DNA of 64,000 nucleotides from Glandiceps talaboti. Its lineage: Eukaryota > Hemichordata > Enteropneusta > Spengelidae. The position numbers and the translations under genes were made by a program. The stretch lies in NCBI RefSeq assembly GCF_964340395.1, contig NC_135570.1, positions 9,107,822 through 9,171,821 on the forward strand, written 5' to 3'. The notes beneath the pieces were generated by a model. That model did not search any database, was not told the origin of the DNA, and saw only the letters and a list, made by a program, of their open reading frames with translations. Each line of letters starts with the position of its first letter. Position 1 is the first letter of the stretch. Below, in pieces: positions 1 through 15,400 of the stretch.

Positions 1-640
1 GCTTACAATATCCACTGACATTGGGCATCGTTTGGATAGTTGTTAGAATAGTCGTTTTTTAAATCGTGAGGTTCCACACAATACATTCGAGGATCCGGCG
101 CAACGATGGTCGGAGTAGCTTCCACGAAATACATTTACTAGAATTACAATTTTACATTATATATTCTATGGTACATGGTTGCGCGAAATACATTCTATGG
201 TTGCACGACATACATTCCATGGTTGCGCGAAATACATTCTATGGTTGCACGACATACATTCCATGGTCAAGTTGTACGAAATACATCCTAGGATCGGAAA
301 ATGACCGGGGAAACATGCTCGGAATACATTTTTTACATTCTATGGTTGCACGAAATACATTGTACGCTCGGGCGATGTTTAACATTCTATGGACTATCGT
401 TAATTTGTAAGGTGCATGAAAGGCGCCCCAAGCGGCAAAACAGTAATAAGTACAGTCCCAAGACTCATGATAGACTCACTCACTTCTTGCATCTTCGCCG
501 CTGGGGGCGCACTTAGTGCGCCTAAGAAAGGGACGATACGCGCTAGCCTAGAATCCTTGCGGATTGGACTTTTTACATTCGCCTTTAATACCAATCACTT
601 GATTTGACTTGATATGACAATTTAGAATACTGTAGTTCAA
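1..640. other. Non-coding left edge with short tandem repeats
   Basis: No gene is recognisable. The short open frames here lack splice signals and arise mainly from the repetitive stretch around 177-370. Confidence 0.5.
177..268. repeat. 22-bp tandem repeat
   Basis: Four consecutive units of 22 bp start at 177, 199, 221 and 243, around the core GAAATACATTCTATGGTTGC. Alternate units share variants (GCGCGAAA versus GCACGACA), so the array also has a 44-bp period. Degraded further copies continue to about 370. Confidence 0.8.
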
Positions 641-1712
641 ACTCATGTAGTTGGAAATAAGTACAATTCTGAATTAAATCATCTGACTCATTATTTAAAT
701 CTTGACTCGACTCGACTCAACTTGAATGTTGACTTAGCTTAACTAGTTAACTTACGTTTAGGGGCGAGATCAATGGTTCAATGTAGGATACAAAACTGAA
801 TTCTTTTACTTTGGGGAGGGTTTGAGCCATTTTAGTTCTCATCCTACAAAGTCGATTTCACATTTTTAATGTTTTGTACCCCTAAATGCAAATAATTCTT
901 TTAAAATGTCTAATTGGGAAATGGAAGAATTTTTGCTACAGTAAATGCATGGCACTAAAATAAAGTAAAGTGTCAACAAAGAACTATTTTTACTCACTGC
1001 ATACTGGCTTTATCTTCGTACCCCTACATACTACTACATACTGATTTAAAATTGATTGTACTATTGTAAGCAATTTTAAATTTTAGTCAATTTAGTTTAG
1101 AAGAGGAAGGTCTGAGACTTTAGTAATAGAATTTAGTTTTTTATCCTACATTGAACTATTGATCACGCCCTTTACTTGACCATGACCTACCTTTACTTGA
1201 CCTTACTTACGCCACCTTGACCTTGACCTACCTTTACTTGAATTTACTTGCGCTTGCCCTACCTTTAGTTGACTCTTGACTTGACCTGACATCACATCAC
1301 CTGGTAATTTAGAGGGTGGGCAAGGGGTATTTTCTTACTTATTGATCGGGCCATTTTATTTTTCGTTATTTGTTAAAAAACAAATCGTAATTCAGTGGTC
1401 GGCGTATTGCGTAATCAACTGGTTTTTTTACTGTAATCAGTAAAAGTACCATTTCTTCGTACACGTTTAAAAAGAAAAATACATACAAGCGGTAGTTCAC
1501 TAGTTGCTTCAAAGATCTTAGTGTGACTGTAATTTGCTACGTGTATTTGCTAGTATGTTGTAAAACGCAAACTCCAGTTTATTTTCTTCATTATTCGTTT
1601 TGAAATTGAAAATTTCTCTTCATAATGTATAATTCAACACATTTTTTTCTGTACATCGTACTGGGAGAGCCCTTGCCCACTCTCAAATTAGAATACTGTA
1701 GTTCAAACTCAC
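641..1712. other. AT-rich non-coding stretch with CTTGAC words
   Basis: No ORF or splice structure is supported. Irregular CTTGAC/ACTTGACC words recur at about 690-760 and 1170-1290 and look like a decayed simple repeat. Confidence 0.4.
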
Positions 1713-1721
1713 TGAGTTGTA

Positions 1722-1920
1722 CAATCTAATTAAAATGCTATGTAGAGCATGGAGTTTTTGTCGTGATTTCGTGTTGGCTGTTACGTTTACTGTCGTTTGT
1801 TCTTTTAATTTGTGAGCGCTCGTTACTCGTCGCTCACAAATTAAAAGAACAAACGACAGTAAACGTAACAGCCAAAAAGGAATCGCCAGGTGTACACAAC
1901 ATAGGATTTTAATTAGATTG
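1722..1920. mobile_element. Foldback MITE, copy 1 (CAATCT termini)
   Basis: A 199-bp inverted-repeat element. Its outer 22 bp begin CAATCTAATTAAAAT and match the reverse complement of the right end with one mismatch. A perfect 43-bp inner palindrome (1776-1818 and 1831-1873) surrounds a 12-nt loop. The flanks 1713-1721 and 1921-1929 agree at 8 of 9 positions, consistent with a 9-bp target-site duplication. It has no coding capacity. A related element lies at 20412-20609. Confidence 0.8.
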
Positions 1921-1969
1921 GGAGTTGTACAAATTACAAATATAGAACTTATGCAAAATAACTAGCAAT

Positions 1970-2358
1970 AAGGCCTAGACAATTGTGTGGTTCTGATTAC
2001 GCTCAATTTTAGAATAGGTGAGGAGGTAGATTTTTTTAAATTTGTTTTGTTTTTTTCACGTGTGAGTTTCTAGTTCAGGTAGTTATGTTTTCTGTTGTTT
2101 TCCATATGGTCTCTGTGTTATTGCTTTTTTCTATTGGTTGCTTCCCATCAGCTGTACAGCCATTACAAATTGGACGAACAGTTTTATTTTGCCTTTTTAA
2201 AAGTTGATGCCAGTTTCCATATCAGCTATTTCTTGCGAGACTTCACGATTTTCGTGATTTTATATTATTTTTTATAGAATACGTAAACAAAGTTTAGGGT
2301 TGGCAGCGAAAAACTAGGTGGGTTGTGTAACCGAAACCAAACAATTTTCTTAGGCTTA
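1970..2358. mobile_element. MITE-like interspersed repeat, copy A
   Basis: About 390 bp, clearly homologous along its length to 50412-50804 in the same orientation. The ends are imperfect terminal inverted repeats around GCCTAGACAATTGTGTGG. It is non-coding; the 60-codon frame inside it is incidental. It lies about 50 bp downstream of the foldback element at 1722-1920. Confidence 0.7.
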
Positions 2359-2424
2359 ATAAGTATGCCGAATGAACTTGTACTATCACCACTGAAATCA
2401 TAAATAAAGCCTGGATAACACACA

Positions 2425-2438
2425 CACTATCACACACA

Positions 2439-2480
<42 letters not shown>
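2425..2480. repeat. CA dinucleotide microsatellite
   Basis: A CA tract, interrupted near its left end and uninterrupted from about 2440 to 2480. Confidence 0.95.
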
Positions 2481-2485
<5 letters not shown>

Positions 2486-2657
2486 TGGCAATCTAACATT
2501 GACATATCGCAGTGTAACTAGGAGTATTCAAGTCAAAGTATCGCTTCACACAAATTTAAAGACAGTGCATATTACAAATACTATACAATATTGTTTGATG
2601 CATATAAACTTTTTTAAACTTACGGTTGCTGAACATTTCGTCTTTTTAGATGCTGCA

Positions 2658-2998
2658 ACAAAAATGTTCATTTGGCAATAGTGCCAAGTCCGAGTATTTC
2701 CTGTCAAAGTTCACGAAAATGTTCATTTGGCAATAGTGCCAAGTCCGAATACTTTCTATCAAAGTTCACGAAAATGTTCATTTGGCAATAGTGCCAAGTC
2801 CGAGTACTTTCTGTCAAAGTTTCACGAAAATGTTCATTTGGCAAAAAAAAATAGTGCCAGGTCCGAGTACTTTCTGTCAAAGTTCACGAAAATGTTCATT
2901 TGGCAATAGTGCCAAGTCCGAGTACTTTCTGTCAAAGTTCACGAAAATGTTCATTTGGCAATAGTGCCAAGTCGAGTCCGCGTATTCTTTCAAAGTTC
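2658..2998. repeat. 55-bp minisatellite, six copies
   Basis: The word ATGTTCATTTGGCA recurs at 2664, 2719, 2774, 2830, 2892 and 2947. The unit is 55 bp, and one copy is enlarged by an inserted A run. Several short ORFs ending in the same residues are products of this array, not genes. Confidence 0.9.
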
Positions 2999-3222
2999 AA
3001 AGTTGATATTAATTGTCCAAGAGTGCACACATTTCACTCTACGTACTATATCTGATGTCAGGCAACGGCCATTTACCGTATACGCACTCTGTGCCAAGTC
3101 CGAGTATTTTCTGTCAAAGTTCAAAGTTGATATTGTCCAAGAGTGCACACATTTCACTCTACGTATTATACCTGGTGCCAGGTCAGGCAACGGCCATTTA
3201 CCGTATACGCACTCACTCTGTG
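2989..3222. repeat. Tandem duplication of about 105-110 bp fused to the 55-bp array
   Basis: Two copies (about 2989-3092 and 3113-3221) share GTCCAAGAGTGCACAC and GCAACGGCCATTTACCG. The segment between them carries part of the neighbouring 55-bp unit (GTGCCAAGTCCGAG), so this is one composite satellite. Confidence 0.8.
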
Positions 3223-4264
3223 CGGAGATTCCTTTATAGTCCGGGGAAGGAACACATTGAAATCAGTTCTGACCATGCCGGTTATGCACATGACACCTTG
3301 TCCATAGTCGCCTAACATGTTAATTCTCTAACTAATTTGCAAATCAGCCACCTGTTGGCACTATTGTACACATGGTGACTGGCCACGAGGGCAACAGTGC
3401 AGTATACGTCCGTTCCCCCGTGGGCCTGTTGGTCACCCAAAAACCAACAATATTTAAAAACTGACATATGGCACATAATAATAATGTAAATTTTGAAATC
3501 CGTATCTGATAGAAAATATTGCCTACTTTGCCTACAGTTCACTATCACTGGAACGTACTGCTACATAGAAATTACACAGCCACCTGTACAACTCCTTTGG
3601 GTTTTGCTCTCCGCTAGTACATCCATGGCTAGACCAAGTAGTCCCAACCGCAACACAATATTTCTCGAAAATATCAACTGAGCTCTAAATAGTTTATGTA
3701 GAGTTTCGAGTCCTTCTTCTGAAACAAGGGCGACAAGTTCTTCCTCGGGTAATTACAAAAAATCCTGAATTTTCTGGAGGAGAATGTCCGCAACTAATTT
3801 AGTAATTACTGAGGAAGCCTTGTCGTCTGCCGTGAAATACATTTAAGCGCATGCGCAATGACGATACAAGACATGTTCGAACTATTGCCTCCTCGAGGCG
3901 AGGGAGAGTAAGGCAATGGTTCGAAAACTATTGCTGATTTCTGGGGCTCTCTCTCTCTCTCTCAAAAAAAAAAAATGTACGAGATGTGTTATAAAACATG
4001 ATAATTCACTCCCAACTAATTAATTACATACAAAGTAAACACTCAATGATTTATATACATGTGTACAACGTATCTGTCTTTAGGTCAATCCTAAGTCAAT
4101 GTCTAGGTCAACATTGTGTTAACTTTGTGACACTGGGCTTTACAGCAATAATAAAAAGATTATATGAGATTACATTTCAAAATCTATTTATGTATTTCTT
4201 TGATATATTGATGACAGTGTACTTTATCTTAATCTACCAACTGTTATATTGTCATTGCTTTCAG
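3223..4264. other. Non-coding stretch with promoter-like words
   Basis: No supported gene. It holds an NRF1-type palindrome at 3847-3856, an inverted repeat (TTCGAACTATTGCCT at 3876-3890 against AAGGCAATGGTTCGAA at 3910-3925), and a CT tract followed by an A tract near 3950-3975. Confidence 0.4.
3847..3856. promoter_or_regulatory. NRF1-type palindrome GCGCATGCGC
   Basis: A perfect match to the NRF1 core in otherwise CpG-poor DNA. No transcript can be tied to it from sequence. It could mark an unannotated promoter or be a chance palindrome. Confidence 0.3.
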
Positions 4265-4384
4265 GACATTTGGGATGATGACATTGACAATGCTGTCATA
4301 GCAACGATGTTTGCTGACTCAACGGAACCGTCGGTCATCACTATAGGGACAGATAATCCAGAGGCGGCGTTAAGTAGTGCTTGA
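4265..4384 (+). CDS. Possible terminal coding exon of an unrecognised gene
   Basis: A good acceptor (TTGCTTTCAG at 4255-4264) precedes 39 open codons and a TGA. The peptide begins DIWDDDID and ends EAALSSA. It is acidic at the start, uses balanced codons and looks more like coding sequence than its AT-rich surroundings. An ATTAAA word lies near 4471. I could not join an upstream exon, and I do not recognise the family. It would be the 3' end of a plus-strand gene, or a false exon. Confidence 0.3.
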   Translation, partial: DIWDDDIDNAVIATMFADSTEPSVITIGTDNPEAALSSA

Positions 4385-4512
4385 TCTACACCAACGTTAA
4401 TTTCACAAACTGTATCTTGATCTTCAGTATGTCATTATGTTCGTTACTTTATTTACCAAGTGAAGCCGTTTATTAAAAGAGATAATGTCGTCGACATACC
4501 ATTGTATATTTT

Positions 4513-7640
<3,128 letters not shown>

Positions 7641-8105
7641 CGTCTCAATTTCAACTCATCCCATTTCATCGTGCCCCATTCAACTCAACCCAATTTCAAC
7701 TCGCCCCAATTTCAGTGTTTTGGATTTCTGGGCTGATTGTTTGTTATATTTTTACAGTATCTGTTATTAAACATTAAAGGTCTGGTTTTCTTACCAAGAC
7801 AAGACAGCGATAAACAGTAACCAAACTGAAAAGTCAGTATATTGGATGCATGATGTTTTCTTACGTCTTGGTATCATAACGTCTTTTACAGCTAAAATAC
7901 AAATGTACTTACAGCATAAATCATATTGCAAAGATCTGCAAATTTGTTTACTATGCGATTTTGAAAGAGTGGGAAGAGTTGAAAATGGGACAAGTTGAAT
8001 TTGGGGCAAGTTGAAATTAGGGCGAGTTGAAATGGGACAGTTGAAATTGGGGTGTGTTGAAATGGGGCGAGTTGAAATGGGATGATTTGAAATTGGGACA
8101 AGTGA
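7641..8105. mobile_element. Inverted-repeat element with minisatellite arms (GTTGAAATGGGGCGA)
   Basis: The right arm (about 7977-8105) is about eight degenerate 15-bp units of the GTTGAAATGGGGCGA type. The left arm (about 7641-7715) carries the same unit in reverse complement. The arms align as imperfect terminal inverted repeats flanking a non-coding centre of about 260 bp. The frames rich in NFN, PIST and RPNF are translations of the minisatellite. Confidence 0.65.
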
Positions 8106-11100
8106 CTTATAATCATTCAGAACACATTCTATTATCAAATTGCCACATACATGTAATGTCAATCACTCACTTTAATAGCACTGTACAAACAAGAACCAGA
8201 ATACGATACTGTACAATATGGATTGGGGGCATCACAGATTGGGGTCAAAGTGCGTACAATGTATATTGATTACATGTAAATACCAACTGGTTTGTTCACC
8301 TACTAAGAAACAACAGGATACCCAGCAGGCAATAATTGAATTGTGATTAAGATCCTGATCAGGAAAAATTTGGTTCACATACCACAAGTGTATTATTTTA
8401 AAATTTCTCACATCGCTCACAATAGGGAACTTGCAATCCAAACTGAGCATGCTCAGACGCAAAGGACTATGGGATTATCTGTGGTTATCGTAATACCTAA
8501 TCTGGAGCTACTGATAAAATTAACCTCTCACAAAGATCAGGGTGACTATGAATTGATCATTCCTGGTTATAAACAATGTAACAATATTGTTTACAATGCT
8601 AATTGATTAGTATTTATTATCACATTTCCCATGATGCAACATTCAACATGGTGGGTTTGCAAATTCCCTATTGCACTAGCTAGTATACATGTAACTGGAA
8701 CGTTTTGTATTTTGATCAGACAACCAACAATATAGTCATTGTGAGTATACTATAATTAGACTGTTTTACCCCAAAAGTAGTATGGTAACAGGTTGAAATC
8801 GTGATCTCTCTGGGGTGATGATTTTAGGGTGAGGACCAAAATATAAAGTCTAGTGGTAATACTTTACTTGCGACCATCATCCACCGTATAGTCAAATGGA
8901 TTTCTCCAGCACAGAATTCTGTTTTTACCACCAACAGCGATAGTTTATGCTATTGGAGTGTTAATATAAACATGATGACACTATCACATCCTTGCATCAC
9001 TTGCATTCAAATTGAAGGTTGAGTTTATAGTAAATTGAACAAAGTAACCAATTACATCTGCCTGTCAGTGTGTAATGGATTACTACTGACATGCGCTGTT
9101 CACCCTTTCCCCAGCAGGAGATTTAGGTTGATTTTCGATAGAATTTGTCCATTTGACTATACATTAGAAAGAGATCATAGAGAACATCAACACATAGAGT
9201 TACTAGACTGTATTGTACGATATAGCTACACAAATACATTTACCCATAGACTATTCAATACTGTTCAGGGTATATAATATTATGAGTTAAGTTATTATAT
9301 CTAATAAATCAATTCCAAAATGTCGTTCCTCAATCTTGAGATCTTGAAAAGATAATCTCACACTAATGATTCAATTTATTTCTTCACTTTACTTGTAGCT
9401 TTTCTACAGGACGCAATAGTTGGTAGGTTGTTTTGGACTCTTTCCTCGGCATGGTATATTTTCTCTCTGTTTTTTGCACTCATGTTCATTCTGTCACTGT
9501 CACTTGTTTCCTTGTGTCATATAATCATACTATTGGTCTCACTTTGTTTTTTATTTTGGTTCTTACGTTTTTTGTAAATTATTGCTGTTAACTTTAAGAT
9601 GTCTATCAAATATGTAGATGTGTAAAGTGTCTGAAAGATGTTGATGGTACTGTATCTCCTTTTATCCACCTGTTTCATCGTAAATTTTCATTGCTAAATC
9701 CAGGTTAATAAGCCATAATCACTGTATCTTTTCAGTCATGTACAATGTTTATGCCAATGTAGAGAACGTCAAAATACAACCAAGCATTGTTAACAATTTG
9801 AATTTTACATGTAATGTTGATATACATGTAGAATACATGTGTGCCATGGGAACAAATTTTACTCAAAATCAATGGTCTTAAAATCTCTCCAAACTCGACC
9901 ATATGGAACTTTGGAAGCTTGTGTCTGGTGCTTTAATAAAACAATGAAATTTAGGGGTTCATTATCTTTTATTCAAGGGAATTGACAATCTTTTATTAGC
10001 ACCCCTAAAAACTAAACATAACCAAACAGAAATAAATAATGAATTTTTTTTAATTAATGAGTAAGAATCGAAATACAAATCTTCTAAGTTAACTCGATGA
10101 CATTTTTGTAAAAACCAACAACATGAAAACCAGTTTGTTTTGTCATACCTACATGTACCACCATTAGTGAGACACAGACTGCATGATAAATGATACCCTC
10201 CAGTAACAGACTCTTGTTACCGGTTCATGGTATTATGTGGATAGCTGCTAACAGTGGAGTCTGATCTGTATATATCAAAGTACCATGCCTGTTGACTTTT
10301 CTACAAATTACCCTTTACTACTCCATTAAATCAGAAACAAACTAACTACAGCCGAGGGACAGGGATGGGAAGGGGGGCTGTAATTATGTACACACTGTGG
10401 TGGCTATGATCTACCTTATGCTGATGTGGGGAAGGGGACCTTACTGTGCTGTGTAATTATATGTACAACAATGTACTCTGCTATGATGGCAATAATTTAC
10501 CTTAAAAGGGACAGGGTGGAGGGGGGAGAACCTATGTAATTATATATACAAAAGTACATGTACTCCTCTGGGGTTGGGATTTAGCACTAGGATGGCATAC
10601 TCCTACCAAACTAGCAGGTGAGTGTCATCCGCCCCATTTCCAGAGGGGAACAGTATGTTTTGGCTGAGAGAGGTTTATTTACATGTGCTGAGTATGTCAC
10701 GTTGTTCAGCCCTGACCAGTGGATGCTGGCTGATACTAAGTGATAGGGTAGCATCATGACATGTATCGTACATGTATCTCATAGCCTTTAATGAAAGGCA
10801 CCAGGTTGATTTTGATAAAATATAGTGTACAGTGTTTTTGCAGAGGTTGGGAACCATGGCAACAGAAAGGAGGACATGGGTAAAGTTGGAATGTTTTCCA
10901 TACATTCTACAAATGTATCATAGTTTTGTTTGGGAACCGTGTAAAATTACTGGCAAACCCTGGTAGGTTTTTACCCGCTTACTGCCCTTAGCAAAAGCAT
11001 TGGTATACATGTACATGTATTTGTGAACATAGAAAACACTGGAGGATGTTACCATCATACAAAAAATAAATGTATACATTAATATATTCATATTACTATT

Positions 11101-11437
11101 TATACATGTACCTGTAACCTTTTGGAACTATTATACAACAGCTGACACACACGTATTATGTACAAATGTACTCTATGTTAACAAAATAAATGAAATCCAT
11201 TATCGATATCATAATTGTGATTTATAACTGAAGACAAGTCACACAACAAACTGATCAGAATCATGGTAACATTAAACAAATAACAAATATTAAAATTAAA
11301 TTTTCTTTCTCCAAACTTGTACTTAGTTGTGTACAAATAAATACCCTTTGGGATAAAGAGGAATAAAAAAAAATATTTATATTCATGTACCTAGCACTGT
11401 AGCAGTAACCTTCGTTCACTATATTTTTAAATATTTA
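8106..11437. other. Non-coding AT-rich stretch
   Basis: No gene or clear repeat element was recognised. There are scattered TACATGTA words and short G-rich stretches at 10360-10540. The 87- and 80-codon frames near 8343 and 9035 have no splice context or family resemblance. Confidence 0.4.
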
Positions 11438-11805
11438 TAATAATAATAATATTAGTTTTTTATATAGCACTTTCCACATTATGCTCAAAGCAAGTTTACA
11501 ATTATAATATTACCTTGGTACGGACCTCTACTGGCACAACATGCTTGTATGCTTCCTCGACTCCCAGGGGAGCATATAATCCATTGCAGCCTCTATAAGC
11601 ATATAGGATTAAAGCATTCACATTGCAACCTCTATCCTACCAGGTCCCCAATTATACAGCTGGGTTGACTAAGGCACAATCATGTTTTCAGATATTACCC
11701 AAGGACTTTATTCATTCAGAGACAAATAGCAGTGGCAAGGCTCAAACCTACAAGCTACAGATTCCAAGCTGGCCATGCAAACCATTCCGTCATCATGACT
11801 CCAAT
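11438..11805 (-). mobile_element. tRNA-derived SINE (minus orientation)
   Basis: Read on the minus strand, it starts with a tRNA-like head. An A-box-like TGGTTTGCATGGCCAGCTTGG lies at 11784-11764 and a B-box-like GGTTTGAGCC at 11748-11739. A body follows, then a tail reading GTGCTATATAAAAAAC and an ATT run (plus 11440-11465). This layout is typical of tRNA-derived SINEs whose tail resembles a partner LINE. It is too diverged to assign to a named family. Confidence 0.6.
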
Positions 11806-12346
11806 GAAATTTCGTAGTCCATGACTTCATCCATATGCAAGGCCAACACTAAACATTGAATATTAACAAAATCCTCAAAAATGATTGATAAACAGTTACT
11901 TAGATATGTATTCAGCCATACATATGAAGCAATTAAAGTGATTGATGGTTACATTTTCAAATATGACAAATTTTACTGACTGAAATTAATCATATGTATT
12001 TTTAATAAAAAGTAAAGTATACAATTAGAAATAACACTGATATGAATTGCTTATCACCTCAATTTCATTATATTATAACATCTTAATCTCTATGGTTGAA
12101 CCGATTCCAGTAATGAGTTAGAGCCTTTGTCTTGGCGAGAATCTGACTATTATGGTTAGTTTTACCCCATTATTTTATGTATGTGTGAATATGGTCAATT
12201 AGGCAAAAATAATATATACCTTCAAAAAAAAATGTATAACGCACCAGTATCTCTTTATGTTTTAAACGAAAGTTCACCTTCATACTTACTTGTCATATTG
12301 TATGTACAAATAAATCTCACTTTTTATTTTCTCTATTATTTTTCAG
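11806..12346. other. AT-rich non-coding, ends at a splice acceptor
   Basis: Nothing is recognised until the acceptor TTATTTTTCAG ending at 12346, which opens the exon carrying the CCSER start codon. Confidence 0.4.
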
Positions 12347-12472
12347 ATGGGCTAGAAACTAATTCTCAGTTCACTCGAAGATGACATCATTGGATATACA
12401 AATCTCAACTGAATTTATTTTATATTTGTACTTAATACGGAAAGGGAAGGTAGATTTTGAACTTTCGGAACA
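12347..12472 (+). other. CCSER 5' UTR portion of the first coding exon
   Basis: It lies between a good acceptor and the ATG at 12473. An in-frame TGA at 12458 fixes that ATG as the first possible start, and the ATG has A at -3. Two upstream ATGs occur: 12347 (ATG GGC TAG, a two-codon uORF) and 12381, which opens a 40-codon frame that overlaps the main start. Confidence 0.6.
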
Positions 12473-15400
12473 ATGTCTGAAAACGCGGATAAATCTGGGA
12501 TAGCGTCGTCATCTGATAGATCGACAACAAAACCCAAAGGCAAATCATTCATCTCTCGGTTGCCTTCATTGAGAAAAAAGAAAGCTAAAACCTGTGAAAG
12601 CCAGAAACAGGATTCCCCAACATCTGCATTTCAACGTTCACCTTCCAAAAAAGAAAAGAAGAAAAATAAGAAAAGGGCAAAACAGGAGTCTGAATCAAGA
12701 CTGGAAAACATGGCAGCGGCACAGTATGTAGCATCCAGATATTTACCATATACTAGTAACCGCCTGCCAGGGTCGCAAGAGCCTTACTATAAAGGGCCTT
12801 CGTTGCAGAATATACGAATGGTATCAAAAACATCAGAGAAAGTGGCTCAGTATGAACATAGGTTATCCACTTTGAAAGAACAAGAGCAAAGGTCAAACCC
12901 AAAGGTCAAACCTAACATGGAAAAAGAGAAGAACGGTACAGGGCCAAGAATGTTTGGTGAAGAAGTGAAAGCGAAGAGTTCACGATTTGGATATCTTGGG
13001 GGTTCAAAAAGTTCAAGGTCATCAAGCGAAAACAGCGATTCTTCACAGGATGAAAATCAAAAGCCTGCAGATCACAGCATCGAAACCTTGATACCTTTGA
13101 CCTACAACAGACAATATCAAGTTCAAACCAAAAGGTTAACTGGGGTTTCTCCTTCAAAGTTACCTACTATGAAGGATTCCTCCATGTTACCTCAACCAAC
13201 TACATCGGTTCAGTCATCATCATCGTCGTTATCATCATCATCATCATCATCGTTATCAGCATCGAAAGTAGGGAAATCCAGTTATGCTAATGGTGCCAAA
13301 GTGTACGGGAGACCAGCCCTATATAAAAGTGTATTCAAGAATGAAGATGGTGAAATGCAGCTAAGTGATGAACTGAAAAGGAATTCTCCAGAGCCTATTT
13401 GGGTACAAGGACAGACAAGTCCTTCAACTGTTTGGGTACAAGGGCAGATAAGTCCTTCATCTATTTGGGTACAAGGGCAGATAAGTCCTTCATCTATGGA
13501 AGGTCCATCTCCAAGACAATATACTGTACAAACAACACCACCACCACTTGATGTTTCAAAGGAGCAAGAGAAAGTCCCTTCCAGAGCGGGAAGTTTTGAA
13601 ACGTCAAATGATAGTAAGACAGGAGACACTGACAGTGAAATTTCTAGGACTACTACACCTGCTTGTAATGAAGCAACAACCCCAAACACAGATGAGAAGA
13701 TGCAACAGTCTCAAACAGAGGGAAAGAAATTAAGTGATGAAGAAACTGGTGCTATTGAAGAAAAGGAAAAGGAATCGTTGGCTATAGAGCAAGGTGAACG
13801 AAACAAAAGATTTAGTGGAGAACTAGAAAATACACAAATGTCTAAAATTCCAACTTCATCAAGAAAAGATCTGTTAACAGACTTCAACAAATCTAAACAT
13901 TTGGAAGATACACAGATTACTCAAAGTCAAAAAGATGCGGAAATATCGGAAACTAAACAATCTGCCAATGCGGAGGATCAAAAATTAGCAACGGCGCAAA
14001 CAAAAGACACATTAGCATTGCCTGTGTGCAGGCTAGACACATCATCTGATAATGTTGAGATTACTGGAGGGAAGAGTGGGGATGTTTGTTTGCAAAAGGT
14101 CAAAGTGCAAGGTGAAGAGTCTCAACAAATGTCAGAGAATGATTTCCAAACATGCAAATTTGTAACAAGTACTCCAAGAAATGAAAAATCGAAATCTACA
14201 AATGGGAATTATGACAATTTATCAAGTTATCGTCAAGAAGAATTAGTGACAATGGTACGTAACAAAATAGATAATGCCTTTAACAATAAAATGAACGAAA
14301 GAACACCAGGTGGCCATGATAAATTAGAACACCAGTATCTCACAGCTAAACCTCCAAAACCTACAAAACATGTGTCGATTGATTTACCGGTGAAAGATGC
14401 AAAATTCTCAGACAAGAGACATTGCAGACCGAAACCAGAATCTCCTGGTGTTATGACGCCAGAGAAAGTGAAATACAAACAATGTCAAACACCAGACAGA
14501 TATGTCAAACATCCTAAATTTAGTGAACTGAGATCTGAATCATTAGATTTTGATTCTTGTGACTTAGATTCCTTAGCATCAGATGATTTGATGTTTGATG
14601 ATCATTTCCTTGACGACGATGAGGATGCTTTCCTTAGCAAAAGTGCCGGAGCTATGGAAATGCAGGATAAAATGTGGAAACCTGTTAGATACGGATGCCG
14701 AGAACGGTCTGCAAGTTTTGAAGAGAGACTAGAGAAACGGTAAGTGAGAAAAAGTGGGCTGTTTATTTCTAGTAATTGTCTTGAAGAGGACCTAGCAAAG
14801 CTATGAGTGCTTATTTGATTAATGTGGTGTATGTGTTAGAGCATTAATCGTAAATGTCTTCTAAGTATGTGAATGATGAAGGGATTGACTATTTTGGGTA
14901 CTGTTTGCCTTGACACAAATAAAGGAATGTTGTCTGAAAATCAAATACTTTGAAAAGACTCTTTGAAGACGACCAGAAGTGTGTCTTGGTTTAGGCCATA
15001 TTAAGAAATTGTGTTCCAATAATTTGCAAATACACATATGTATGTGTAGTTTTACCACCCGAACTGAAACCTTTATGTGCAGTTAATGTTTAGAAAACAT
15101 TGCGAGATATCACATGAATATCAACCTACATTTTGTAATAAAACACACAAAAGTTGTGATGTCATAACTACACAAGTATGATGTCATAACCCCCAGGAAT
15201 TTAGCAATAAAAGAATTGTCAATGCCAAACCTACCTATTTGTGGAACCATAATATTTATTTTATCTGGCCATAACATATGTATCGCAGCTGTCAGGATAT
15301 TCAAATCAAAGACCTGTGGTTAACATATGTGGGTGTCATTCAGTAGCGGCTGATGTACTTTTGTAGACATACCATGTACACTTTCCTATAGTCTGCTGCC

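Noticed and set aside
7791-8162. 123-codon minus-strand ORF with repeated ISTRP-like residues
   Set aside because: Translation of the 15-bp minisatellite arm of the inverted-repeat element.
13282-13689. 135-codon minus-strand ORF opposite CCSER exon 1
   Set aside because: Antisense shadow of the coding exon, including its 36-bp repeats.
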